From NCBI GenBank assembly GCA_024640925.1, contig JAHEEB010000176.1, positions 1-7,560 on the forward strand: a DNA stretch of 7,560 bases. The letters run 5' to 3'. The position numbers and the translations under genes are program-made. Below the pieces are notes generated by a model. That model ran no database searches. It saw only the letters and a program-made list of their open reading frames with translations, and was not told where the DNA came from. Positions 1 to 5,225 of this stretch are shown here, in pieces. Each line of letters starts with the position of its first letter. The first letter of the stretch is position 1. The stretch is from Bacteroidota bacterium. Lineage in GTDB: Bacteria > Bacteroidota > Bacteroidia > Bacteroidales > UBA10428.

Positions 1-194
<194 letters not shown>

Positions 195-218
195 CTAAAT
201 TATTTATTTTGTGTCTGA

Positions 219-500
219 TTAGTTTGATTTTGCGAGAATATCCGATTGTCTCATCATTAAATAATTCTTTCCTTCAATTGTAATTTCGGTTCCTGCATAT
301 TTACCATAAAGAACGACATCACCTACTTTTATTTGCATGGTAACATCTTTTGTGCCTGGACCAACAGCAACAACAGTACCCTGTTGAGGTTTTTCTTTTG
401 CTGAATCAGGAATTATAATACCACTTGCTGTTTTTTCTTCAGCAGCTTTAGGTTCAATAAGAACCCTATCTTCAATAGGTGTAATATTTACTTTCGACAT
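219..500 (-). CDS. groES: 10 kDa co-chaperonin GroES
   Basis: GroES forms the heptameric lid of the GroEL cage and controls substrate encapsulation. The product is 93 residues, a normal length for bacterial GroES. N-terminal [12 protein letters not shown] (residues 6-17) begins the beta-barrel. The mobile loop that docks on GroEL is at about 18-34, with the hydrophobic tripeptide Ile-Ile-Ile at 28-30 just before Pro-Asp. The GTVVAVGPG strand-turn is at 41-49, the [13 protein letters not shown] segment at 60-72, and the C-terminal [11 protein letters not shown] at 80-90. The start ATG follows an A/T-rich leader with no Shine-Dalgarno sequence, which is usual in Bacteroidota. It is the first gene of a groES-groEL pair. 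Upstream lies about 200 bp of noncoding DNA and then the terminator of the secG transcript, so it should have its own promoter. I see no CIRCE inverted repeat (TTAGCACTC-N9-GAGTGCTAA), so HrcA control is not supported. Confidence 0.98.
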   Translation of the reverse strand: MSKVNITPIEDRVLIEPKAAEEKTASGIIIPDSAKEKPQQGTVVAVGPGTKDVTMQIKVGDVVLYGKYAGTEITIEGKNYLMMRQSDILAKSN

Positions 501-708
501 TTTTTTAATTATTTATAATTAAACATTTCATTTTTTCGATTTGCCATCATCTAATATTATGCCATTATGATTTTTTACAGAGTTTTGGGTTATTTCAAGA
601 CAGTTTTTCAGGCAATTTTTGAAGAATCCATATCTGTTAAAAATAATAAAGTTACATAAAAAACGGATTGTCAGTATATTATATGGTTATAATGCAAAAA
701 AAAGTAAT
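501..708 (-). promoter_or_regulatory. groESL upstream region, probable promoter region
   Basis: This is the noncoding stretch between the secG-side terminator and the groES start. It is very AT-rich and has no open frame worth calling. Some transcription start for groESL should lie here, because a strong terminator isolates groES from the genes upstream. I could not fix a promoter. On the minus strand there are partial matches to the Bacteroidota -7 box TAnnTTTG (TAACTTTA and TATTTTTA, between about 637 and 654), but neither has TTG at the usual 19-21 nt upstream. No sigma-54 -24/-12 element (GG-N10-GC) is visible. A copy of TGTCAGTATAT lies at 669-679 on the plus strand; the same 11-mer occurs again in the terminator stem and loop at 718-728. 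Confidence 0.45.
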
Positions 709-748
709 AAAAAAAGGTGTCAGTATATCTGACATACTGACACCTTTT
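709..748 (-). terminator. Intrinsic terminator of the activator-lptE-TPR-secG transcript
   Basis: There is a perfect 15-bp inverted repeat: AAAAGGTGTCAGTAT at 712-726 and its exact complement at 734-748, with a 7-nt loop at 727-733. On the minus strand the stem is followed by a run of seven T (709-715, partly in the stem) and a second T run (complement of 696-703). It begins 20 nt after the secG stop, exactly where a rho-independent terminator for that transcript is expected. On the plus strand the T run is only four bases, so termination in that direction should be weaker. The stem and loop also contain three copies of TGTCAG/CTGACA (718-723, 729-734, 737-742), so a second role as a protein-binding site is possible. 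Confidence 0.85.
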
Positions 749-768
749 CAAGAAAGAATAATCTAAAA

Positions 769-1116
769 TTATTTTTCACCCTGTTTTTCCTGAGCAAAAG
801 GATGATCTGCAGGCATTGCAGGAATGTTTTGTTGAGGTACTGTTTGTTCAGTAGATATCTGACCTTCTGTACGAGGTTTCTTTATATTGGCATTTTTTTC
901 AACAAAAACACTTGAGATAATACTTAACACTAAAAGTGCCGTTGCAAAAGACCAAGTTGCTTTCTCTAGAAAATCGGCGGTTTTTCTTACTCCCATTACT
1001 TGTGTAGAACCTGAAAAGTTAGCTGCCAGTCCACCGCCTTTTGAATTCTGGACCAAAACAATCAGGACTAAAAGTACACAAACAATAACTATTATAATCG
1101 TAATAAAGACATACAT
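769..1116 (-). CDS. secG: Preprotein translocase subunit SecG
   Basis: SecG is the small non-essential subunit of the SecYEG channel that moves unfolded proteins through or into the inner membrane. The product is 115 residues. It has two membrane segments, at about residues 2-22 and 53-72, joined by the diagnostic loop VQNSKGGGLAANFSGS (22-37) followed by QVMGVRKTADFLEKATW (39-55). This GGGL...F...GVR..ADFL..ATW pattern is the family signature. After the second segment comes a hydrophilic tail of about 43 residues, rich in Gln, Glu, Lys and Pro; I believe such tails are common in Bacteroidota SecG. The gene starts 12 nt after the TPR-protein stop, so it should be the last gene of the same transcript, and a strong hairpin terminator follows the stop. 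It is the only Sec component in the window. The assignment rests on the loop and topology and is firm. Confidence 0.94.
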   Translation of the reverse strand: MYVFITIIIVIVCVLLVLIVLVQNSKGGGLAANFSGSTQVMGVRKTADFLEKATWSFATALLVLSIISSVFVEKNANIKKPRTEGQISTEQTVPQQNIPAMPADHPFAQEKQGEK

Positions 1117-1128
1117 GGCAATTATCTA

Positions 1129-2082
1129 TTATTTGTTTTTATCTATGAGTTTTTTAATTTCTTCAATTTGAGTCGCAAAGTAAGTACTTTTTTCTGGATA
1201 TTTCAAACATAATTTTTCGTAAGCAAAAATTGCTTTGGCATAATTGCCTTGTTTTAAATAAATACTGGCCAAAGTATCTGTTATCAGATGATCGTGTTCC
1301 CTGACCGAATCTTCCGCTTTATTCTTCTGTTCCTCATTTTCACGCAGCACTGGCGTAATTCTGGGATTAGACATGATGAAACTGTCAATAATTGAATTCT
1401 TTTTTTTCTGTGTTTCGCTTAATGGTTGGTTTTCTAAAATCACTTGTTCTGCTGGTATACCCTTATTTATAAGCAATAAAATATCCTGTTTCTCTCCTTC
1501 TTTTTGTTTTGTAGTATGCGGTTTTTTTTGATTATTCTCTGCAGATGTATCAACTTGTTCGGGTCTGATTTCTTTTAAAGCCTGTTCATCAGTATTTATT
1601 TTAATTACCAGATCATCAAGTTTTATACCTTCTCCATACTCTTTCTTAACATTTATTGCAGCACCGAATTCAATTTCATTCTCTGTACTCCTTTTATAAT
1701 ACTCAATTTGATTTGATAAAGTATCTGATATGTTTTCCTGAAGGGTATCCTTTATTTGTTTTTCGTAAAACTTTTCTTCTGTTAGTTGATTTACAGGTTG
1801 CAACTCTTGCTGTGACTCTTGTATTGACTCTGCTTCGGTGGCTATTTCTTCTATAGGGTGCAGAAGATAATACAGTATCTTTCTATCGGTAATAAAAGCA
1901 GCTGTGTAATTTAGAACAGGTTTAATAGTTTCAGGGGCAATATTATGCAGATTTTTTATCCGTAAGAGTTGTGCAATCTGAAAAAAAGGATATTGTTCTG
2001 CCAATAATGTGATGTCAGCTATTGTTGAGTCGTTTAATTCGGAAAGGTTTTCGATATATTTTATTACATCGCTCTGAATCAT
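1129..2082 (-). CDS. Conserved TPR-like protein of unknown function
   Basis: I recognise this as a Bacteroidota protein that recurs between lptE and secG, but I know no established function. The product is 317 residues, with no signal peptide and no membrane segment, so it is probably cytoplasmic. Three parts can be seen. Residues 1-80 form a compact, probably helical N-terminal region (LLAEQYPFFQIAQLLRIKNL at 26-45, and an AAFITDRKILYYLL segment at 61-74). Residues about 81-225 are charged, rich in Glu, Gln and Lys, low in complexity and probably disordered. Residues 230-317 hold a conserved-looking IIDSFIMSNPRITP motif (231-244) and then one clear TPR-like helical pair, with TLASIYLKQGNYAKAIFAYEK at about 270-290 and the following LKYPEKSTYFATQIEEIKKL. 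The start lies 12 nt after the lptE stop, and secG follows 12 nt after its stop. The position between an LPS-assembly lipoprotein and a Sec subunit suggests an envelope-related or scaffold role, but that is inference only. Confidence 0.75.
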   Translation of the reverse strand: MIQSDVIKYIENLSELNDSTIADITLLAEQYPFFQIAQLLRIKNLHNIAPETIKPVLNYTAAFITDRKILYYLLHPIEEIATEAESIQESQQELQPVNQLTEEKFYEKQIKDTLQENISDTLSNQIEYYKRSTENEIEFGAAINVKKEYGEGIKLDDLVIKINTDEQALKEIRPEQVDTSAENNQKKPHTTKQKEGEKQDILLLINKGIPAEQVILENQPLSETQKKKNSIIDSFIMSNPRITPVLRENEEQKNKAEDSVREHDHLITDTLASIYLKQGNYAKAIFAYEKLCLKYPEKSTYFATQIEEIKKLIDKNK

Positions 2083-2094
2083 GTAGATTTGTTT

Positions 2095-2613
2095 TTACCA
2101 GTTTACAAAAGCTGCATTAAAGGTTTGTTCAATCAGATCATTCATAATTTCCTCAGAATATTCAGTTTCAATTGAAGTAAATTCACCTGAATAGTCTTTA
2201 TAGTAAGAAAATGACTTTTTAAAATCGCTTTTAGAATCTATTGTATTTGAATACGTTACTTCAATAGAAATTGTAAAGCGGTTTTGTATTGTGGTTGATT
2301 CTCCTGAGGTAAGTACCTGTGGTCTGTATTCATATGTATTAATTTTACCCGAGAAATCAACATCGCCAACTCCTGTAACATACCTCAACCCTGTGTTTTT
2401 CTCAATATATTCCCTCAGGCTTTCAGTAAAATTCTGACTAAATGATGGTTGAACCAATGTTGCCCGGTTTTCGAAATATTGAACGGAAAATGTTTTTAGT
2501 TTTGGATCAATGGTAACTCCTCCTTTGGCATCGTATTTCATTGTAAAACAACCTGTTGTAAATACAACCAGAATAAAAAAGTATAGAAGGTTTTTGTTAA
2601 ATGGTTTCAACAT
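2095..2613 (-). CDS. lptE: LptE-like LPS-assembly outer membrane lipoprotein
   Basis: LptE plugs the LptD barrel and helps deliver LPS to the outer leaflet of the outer membrane. With the chosen start the product is 172 residues. It begins with a lipoprotein signal peptide: basic residues at 3-7, a hydrophobic core at about 9-18, then lipobox TTGC with the lipidated Cys at 22. The mature part shows the pattern I associate with Bacteroidota LptE: a short DPKLKTFSVQYFENRATLVQ stretch at about residues 35-54, SFSQNFTESLREYI shortly after it, an FSGKINTYEY strand, then RFTISIEVTYSN and a C-terminal helix ending NAAFVNW. The reading frame is open further upstream to an ATG at 2700, which would add 29 polar residues in front of the signal peptide and overlap the activator gene by 86 nt. 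The ATG at 2611-2613 is preferred because it puts the basic residues next to the hydrophobic core and leaves one base between the two genes. Sequence divergence in this family is high, so similarity is moderate. Confidence 0.85.
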   Translation of the reverse strand: MLKPFNKNLLYFFILVVFTTGCFTMKYDAKGGVTIDPKLKTFSVQYFENRATLVQPSFSQNFTESLREYIEKNTGLRYVTGVGDVDFSGKINTYEYRPQVLTSGESTTIQNRFTISIEVTYSNTIDSKSDFKKSFSYYKDYSGEFTSIETEYSEEIMNDLIEQTFNAAFVNW

Positions 2614-2614
2614 A

Positions 2615-3847
2615 TTAAATAATATTATATTCTTTAATTTTTCTGTAAAGGGTACGTTCCGAAATTCCAAGTTCCTCAGCGGCATACTTGCGTTTTCCAT
2701 TGTATTTTAGTAAGGCTTTAATTATATACTCCTTTTCCTTTTCATCGAGTGAGAGTGATTCCTCGATTATTTCCTCGGTGTCTTGAATATCTTCGGTATC
2801 TCTGGAAGAAAAATTTATTGTTTGTTTTGGTACTTCTTCTCTAATAAAGTTGGCATCCTCTTTATAAAGCTTTTGTATAATTTGAGCGTTGTTGGTATGA
2901 ATATCTGAACCATCAGCACCTTTTTGAATGATATCAAGAACAAGCTTTTTAAGATCCGTCATATCATTTTTCATGTCAAAAAGGATTTTATAAAGTAGTT
3001 CCCTTTCAGAATTGAATGTTTTCTGGTCTATTGCATTGGTATAAAGTGCTGGAAGCTTAGTCTCAGAGTAATCCGGAAGGTAGAGTCGAACTGTTGGTTC
3101 GTCAATGAGTCTGTTTGTCTCAATTACAGAAATTTGTTCGGTTATGTTTTTTAGCTGACGAATGTTTCCTGGCCAGCGATAGTTTGAAAGTATTGTTACA
3201 GCATTGTCGGCAAGAGAAATGGCAGGCATTCGGTTACGTTCGGCAAAATCAACAGCAAATTTTCTGAACAACAGATGAACATCTTCTTTTCTGTCACGCA
3301 AAGGCGGTATGATTATCGGCACGGTATTTAACCTGTAAAATAAGTCTTCGCGAAACTTTCCATCATTAATTGCTTTCGAAATATCTACATTTGTTGCAGC
3401 GATAACCCGTACGTTTGTTTTTATTATTTTTGAGGATCCAACTCTCAGGAATTCCCCTGTTTCAAGTACTCGTAAAAGTCTCACCTGAGTAGAAATAGGT
3501 AATTCGGCAACCTCATCAAGAAATATTGTACCACCATTTGCAAATTCAAAATAACCCTTTCGACTATCATATGCCCCGGTAAAAGAACCTTTTTCATGTC
3601 CGAATAATTCCGAATCAATAGTTCCTTCGGGTATTGCACCGCAGTTTACTGCTATGTAAGCACCGTGCTTTCTTGTGCTGTAATTGTGTATTATTTGAGG
3701 AAATACCTCTTTACCAACACCGCTCTCCCCTGTAATCAAAACTGAAAGATCGGTGGGTGCAACCTGAACAGCTACTTCTATCGCTCTGTTAAGTCCGGAT
3801 GAATTTCCAATTATTCCAAATCGTTGTTTTATTTTCTGAACTTCCAT
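2615..3847 (-). CDS. Sigma-54-dependent AAA+ transcriptional activator, no sensor domain
   Basis: This is a bacterial enhancer-binding protein that would use ATP hydrolysis to open promoters bound by sigma-54 RNA polymerase. The product is 410 residues. The AAA+ domain begins almost at once. It has Walker A GESGVGKE at 40-47, the sigma-54-contact loop GSFTGA at 87-92 (Ser in place of the usual Ala of GAFTGA), Walker B GTIFLDE at 106-112, sensor I VIAATN at 148-153, arginine-finger candidates Arg166 and Arg172 in REDLFYRLN, and sensor II WPGNIR at 225-230. A polar, acidic linker of about 115 residues (255-369) follows, then a Fis-type helix-turn-helix at about 371-407 (YAAEELGISERTLYRKIKEY). 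There is no response-regulator, GAF or PAS domain, so control is probably through partner proteins or abundance, as with PspF. The protein heads the lptE-TPR-secG transcript and is divergent from kdsB. Its targets are not known from the sequence. Confidence 0.93.
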   Translation of the reverse strand: MEVQKIKQRFGIIGNSSGLNRAIEVAVQVAPTDLSVLITGESGVGKEVFPQIIHNYSTRKHGAYIAVNCGAIPEGTIDSELFGHEKGSFTGAYDSRKGYFEFANGGTIFLDEVAELPISTQVRLLRVLETGEFLRVGSSKIIKTNVRVIAATNVDISKAINDGKFREDLFYRLNTVPIIIPPLRDRKEDVHLLFRKFAVDFAERNRMPAISLADNAVTILSNYRWPGNIRQLKNITEQISVIETNRLIDEPTVRLYLPDYSETKLPALYTNAIDQKTFNSERELLYKILFDMKNDMTDLKKLVLDIIQKGADGSDIHTNNAQIIQKLYKEDANFIREEVPKQTINFSSRDTEDIQDTEEIIEESLSLDEKEKEYIIKALLKYNGKRKYAAEELGISERTLYRKIKEYNII

Positions 3848-4011
3848 TCTGTAAGAAAAAATGTCAGGTTTTTATTTTTTTTGAGGTCAAAATTTAATCG
3901 AAAGCCTAAATATTCTATATTTACAGCAACTGACAAAATTACAATTTTAACTCCTATTTTTGAAAAATATTTGTGATTTTGATTCACATTTAACCATTTT
4001 TAAGATCATTT
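3848..4011. promoter_or_regulatory. Divergent promoter region between the activator gene and kdsB
   Basis: This 164-bp noncoding, AT-rich region separates two divergent transcripts, so promoters for both should lie here. On the plus strand TATTTTTG at 3955-3962 matches the Bacteroidota -7 consensus TAnnTTTG exactly, but no TTG sits 19-21 nt upstream; the nearest candidate is CTGACA at 3930-3935. It would give a kdsB leader of roughly 40 nt. On the minus strand only weak matches are seen. TGTCAG (3862-3867) and CTGACA (3930-3935) form a widely spaced inverted pair, and a separate TGTGA-N7-TCACA repeat lies at 3972-3988. No sigma-54 -24/-12 element was found. The promoter placement is tentative. 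Confidence 0.4.
3972..3988. repeat. Inverted repeat TGTGA-N7-TCACA upstream of kdsB
   Basis: A perfect 5-bp inverted repeat, TGTGA at 3972-3976 and TCACA at 3984-3988, lies 23 nt upstream of the kdsB start, downstream of the suggested -7 box. The arms equal those of the CRP consensus, but the spacer is 7 rather than 6 nt. It could be an operator for a CRP/FNR-type protein, a weak 5' leader hairpin, or chance in AT-rich DNA. Confidence 0.35.
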
Positions 4012-4764
4012 ATGTTACAATATCTTGGTATTATTCCTTCGCGATATGCATCAACTCGTTTCCCTGGGAAACCTCTCGCCGACATTAAAGGTAAATCAAT
4101 GATTCAGAGAGTTTATGAACGTGGTTTAACTGTTTTGAATGAGCTAGTTGTTGCAACTGATGATGAAAGAATTTTCAATGAAGTTATTCGCTTTGGTGGA
4201 AAAGCTGTTATGACTTCGTCGTCGCATCAGAGCGGAACAGATCGGTGTTTTGAAGCATTACGCTTAGTTGAAAAAACCTATGACCTCAAATTTGATGTCG
4301 TTGTTAATATTCAGGGCGACGAACCTTTTATACAAAGTGAACAGATTCAACAACTTATGGATTGTTTCAAGGATAATGAAATCGACATTGCCACTCTTAT
4401 CAAAGTAATTGAAGATGAGAAGGTTATTTTCGATCCCAATCGGCCCAAAGTTGTGGTTGATTCAAAGATGAGGGCTTTATATTTCAGTCGTTCTGCGATA
4501 CCTTATATCAGAGGTTCTGAACCAGGCAAATGGTTGCCTAAACATGCTTTCTACCAACACATTGGTATGTATGCATATCGAAGCAATGTACTGGAAAAGA
4601 TTACATCCTTAAAGCAGGGGATACTTGAAAAGGCAGAATCATTAGAACAGCTGAGGTGGCTGGAGAATGGGTATGTTATTCAAACGGCAATAACTGAATC
4701 TGAAACATATGGAATTGATACTCCTGAGGATCTAAAACATATTTTATCTCTCGATTTGTTTTAG
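4012..4764 (+). CDS. kdsB: 3-deoxy-manno-octulosonate cytidylyltransferase (CMP-Kdo synthetase)
   Basis: KdsB couples Kdo to CTP, giving CMP-Kdo and pyrophosphate. CMP-Kdo is the donor that WaaA uses to put Kdo on lipid A precursors, so this is a cytoplasmic step of LPS inner-core synthesis. The product is 250 residues, the normal length. The nucleotide-binding IIPSRYASTRFPGKPLADI motif is at residues 7-25, with Arg11, Arg16 and Lys20 in the usual places. ATDDERI at 48-54 is followed by SSSHQSGTDRC (69-79), the metal-site VNIQGDEPFI at 98-107, QHIGMYAYR at 182-190, LEQLRWLENGY at 211-221, and the C-terminal YGIDTPEDL at 233-241, whose Asp236 matches the second metal ligand. All key residues appear intact. 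It is divergent from the sigma-54 activator gene, and 69 nt separate it from the small lipoprotein gene on the same strand, so read-through into that pair is possible but not shown. Confidence 0.97.
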   Translation: MLQYLGIIPSRYASTRFPGKPLADIKGKSMIQRVYERGLTVLNELVVATDDERIFNEVIRFGGKAVMTSSSHQSGTDRCFEALRLVEKTYDLKFDVVVNIQGDEPFIQSEQIQQLMDCFKDNEIDIATLIKVIEDEKVIFDPNRPKVVVDSKMRALYFSRSAIPYIRGSEPGKWLPKHAFYQHIGMYAYRSNVLEKITSLKQGILEKAESLEQLRWLENGYVIQTAITESETYGIDTPEDLKHILSLDLF

Positions 4765-4778
4765 CCAAGCAACCTTTT

Positions 4779-4788
4779 TAACCGGTTA
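4779..4788. repeat. 10-bp palindrome TAACCGGTTA between kdsB and the lipoprotein gene
   Basis: A perfect palindrome, one of the few GC-containing spots in the 69-nt gap, lies 45 nt upstream of the lipoprotein start. It could be part of an operator for the lipoprotein/radical SAM pair. It is too short to act as a terminator and has no T run after it. No convincing -7/-33 promoter was found in this gap; a TTTG at 4795-4798 with TAAATTCT at 4820-4827 would place the transcript start at the ATG itself. Confidence 0.3.
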
Positions 4789-4833
4789 TCTGTCTTTGAA
4801 TAAGATTCTTTTAATGCGTTAAATTCTTAAAAA

Positions 4834-5217
4834 ATGAAGCTACCTATTTTAAAACGTTCCTTTTTAAAAGGGTTCCTGACAATATTCAGTCTTTCGGCTA
4901 CAGCTTTTATATTCCAGGCTTGTTATGGTACCCCAAACGATTTTCTTGATGATGCTTGTTTCGAAGGATTTGTTTCGACATCGGATACAAATGAACCAAT
5001 ACCAGGAATTCAGGTTGAGATTAAGGGTTTGGACAGAGTAGATACTACCAATGCTGATGGGAGTTATGTGCTTTTTGCTCCTTTGGATTCTGCATACACC
5101 TTGGTTTTTAAGGATATAGACAGTTCGGCAAATGGAAAATTTCTTCAGAAAGAAATATCTATTCGTAATGATTACCGCTCTTGTTACTTAAATAATGTTA
5201 TTCTGGAAAGTCTTTAA
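4834..5217 (+). CDS. Small lipoprotein of the rSAM/lipoprotein system
   Basis: This is a 127-residue predicted lipoprotein and the likely partner or substrate of the radical SAM enzyme that begins 8 nt downstream. The signal peptide has basic residues Lys7, Arg8 and Lys12, a hydrophobic core at about 14-27, and Phe-Gln-Ala-Cys at 27-30 as lipobox, with Cys30 the lipidated residue. Gln at -2 is unusual. Cys30 is followed directly by Tyr-Gly-Thr-Pro, the CYGxP-type motif I remember as the hallmark of the Bacteroidota family described as radical SAM-associated putative lipoprotein (TIGR04134, from memory). Residues about 43-126 look like a carboxypeptidase-regulatory-like beta-sandwich, with PIPGIQVEIKG (55-65), TNADGSYVL (72-80) and a DIDSSANGKF segment (94-103). 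Two further cysteines, Cys42 and Cys117, are present; a disulfide or a modification is possible. The acidic residues after the Cys (NDFLDD) may bear on sorting in the envelope. Its function is unknown. Confidence 0.82.
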   Translation: MKLPILKRSFLKGFLTIFSLSATAFIFQACYGTPNDFLDDACFEGFVSTSDTNEPIPGIQVEIKGLDRVDTTNADGSYVLFAPLDSAYTLVFKDIDSSANGKFLQKEISIRNDYRSCYLNNVILESL

Positions 5218-5225
5218 GCTGTCTG

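Noticed and set aside
596..616. Possible inverted repeat GACAG...CAGGC upstream of groES.
   Set aside because: The right arm is not complementary to the left arm; no stable hairpin or symmetric operator results.
501..708. A CIRCE element or a sigma-54 promoter for groESL.
   Set aside because: No TTAGCACTC-N9-GAGTGCTAA is present. The two TGG candidates on the minus strand have no GC at the needed 10-nt spacing.
2614..2700. In-frame extension of lptE to an upstream ATG at 2700, adding 29 residues.
   Set aside because: It would overlap the activator's HTH coding region by 86 nt and place polar residues before the signal peptide; the ATG at 2611-2613 gives a clean lipoprotein signal and a 1-nt gap.
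4795..4827. Promoter TTTG-N21-TAAATTCT before the lipoprotein gene.
   Set aside because: It matches the -7 consensus only partly and would place the transcript start at the ATG, leaving no leader.
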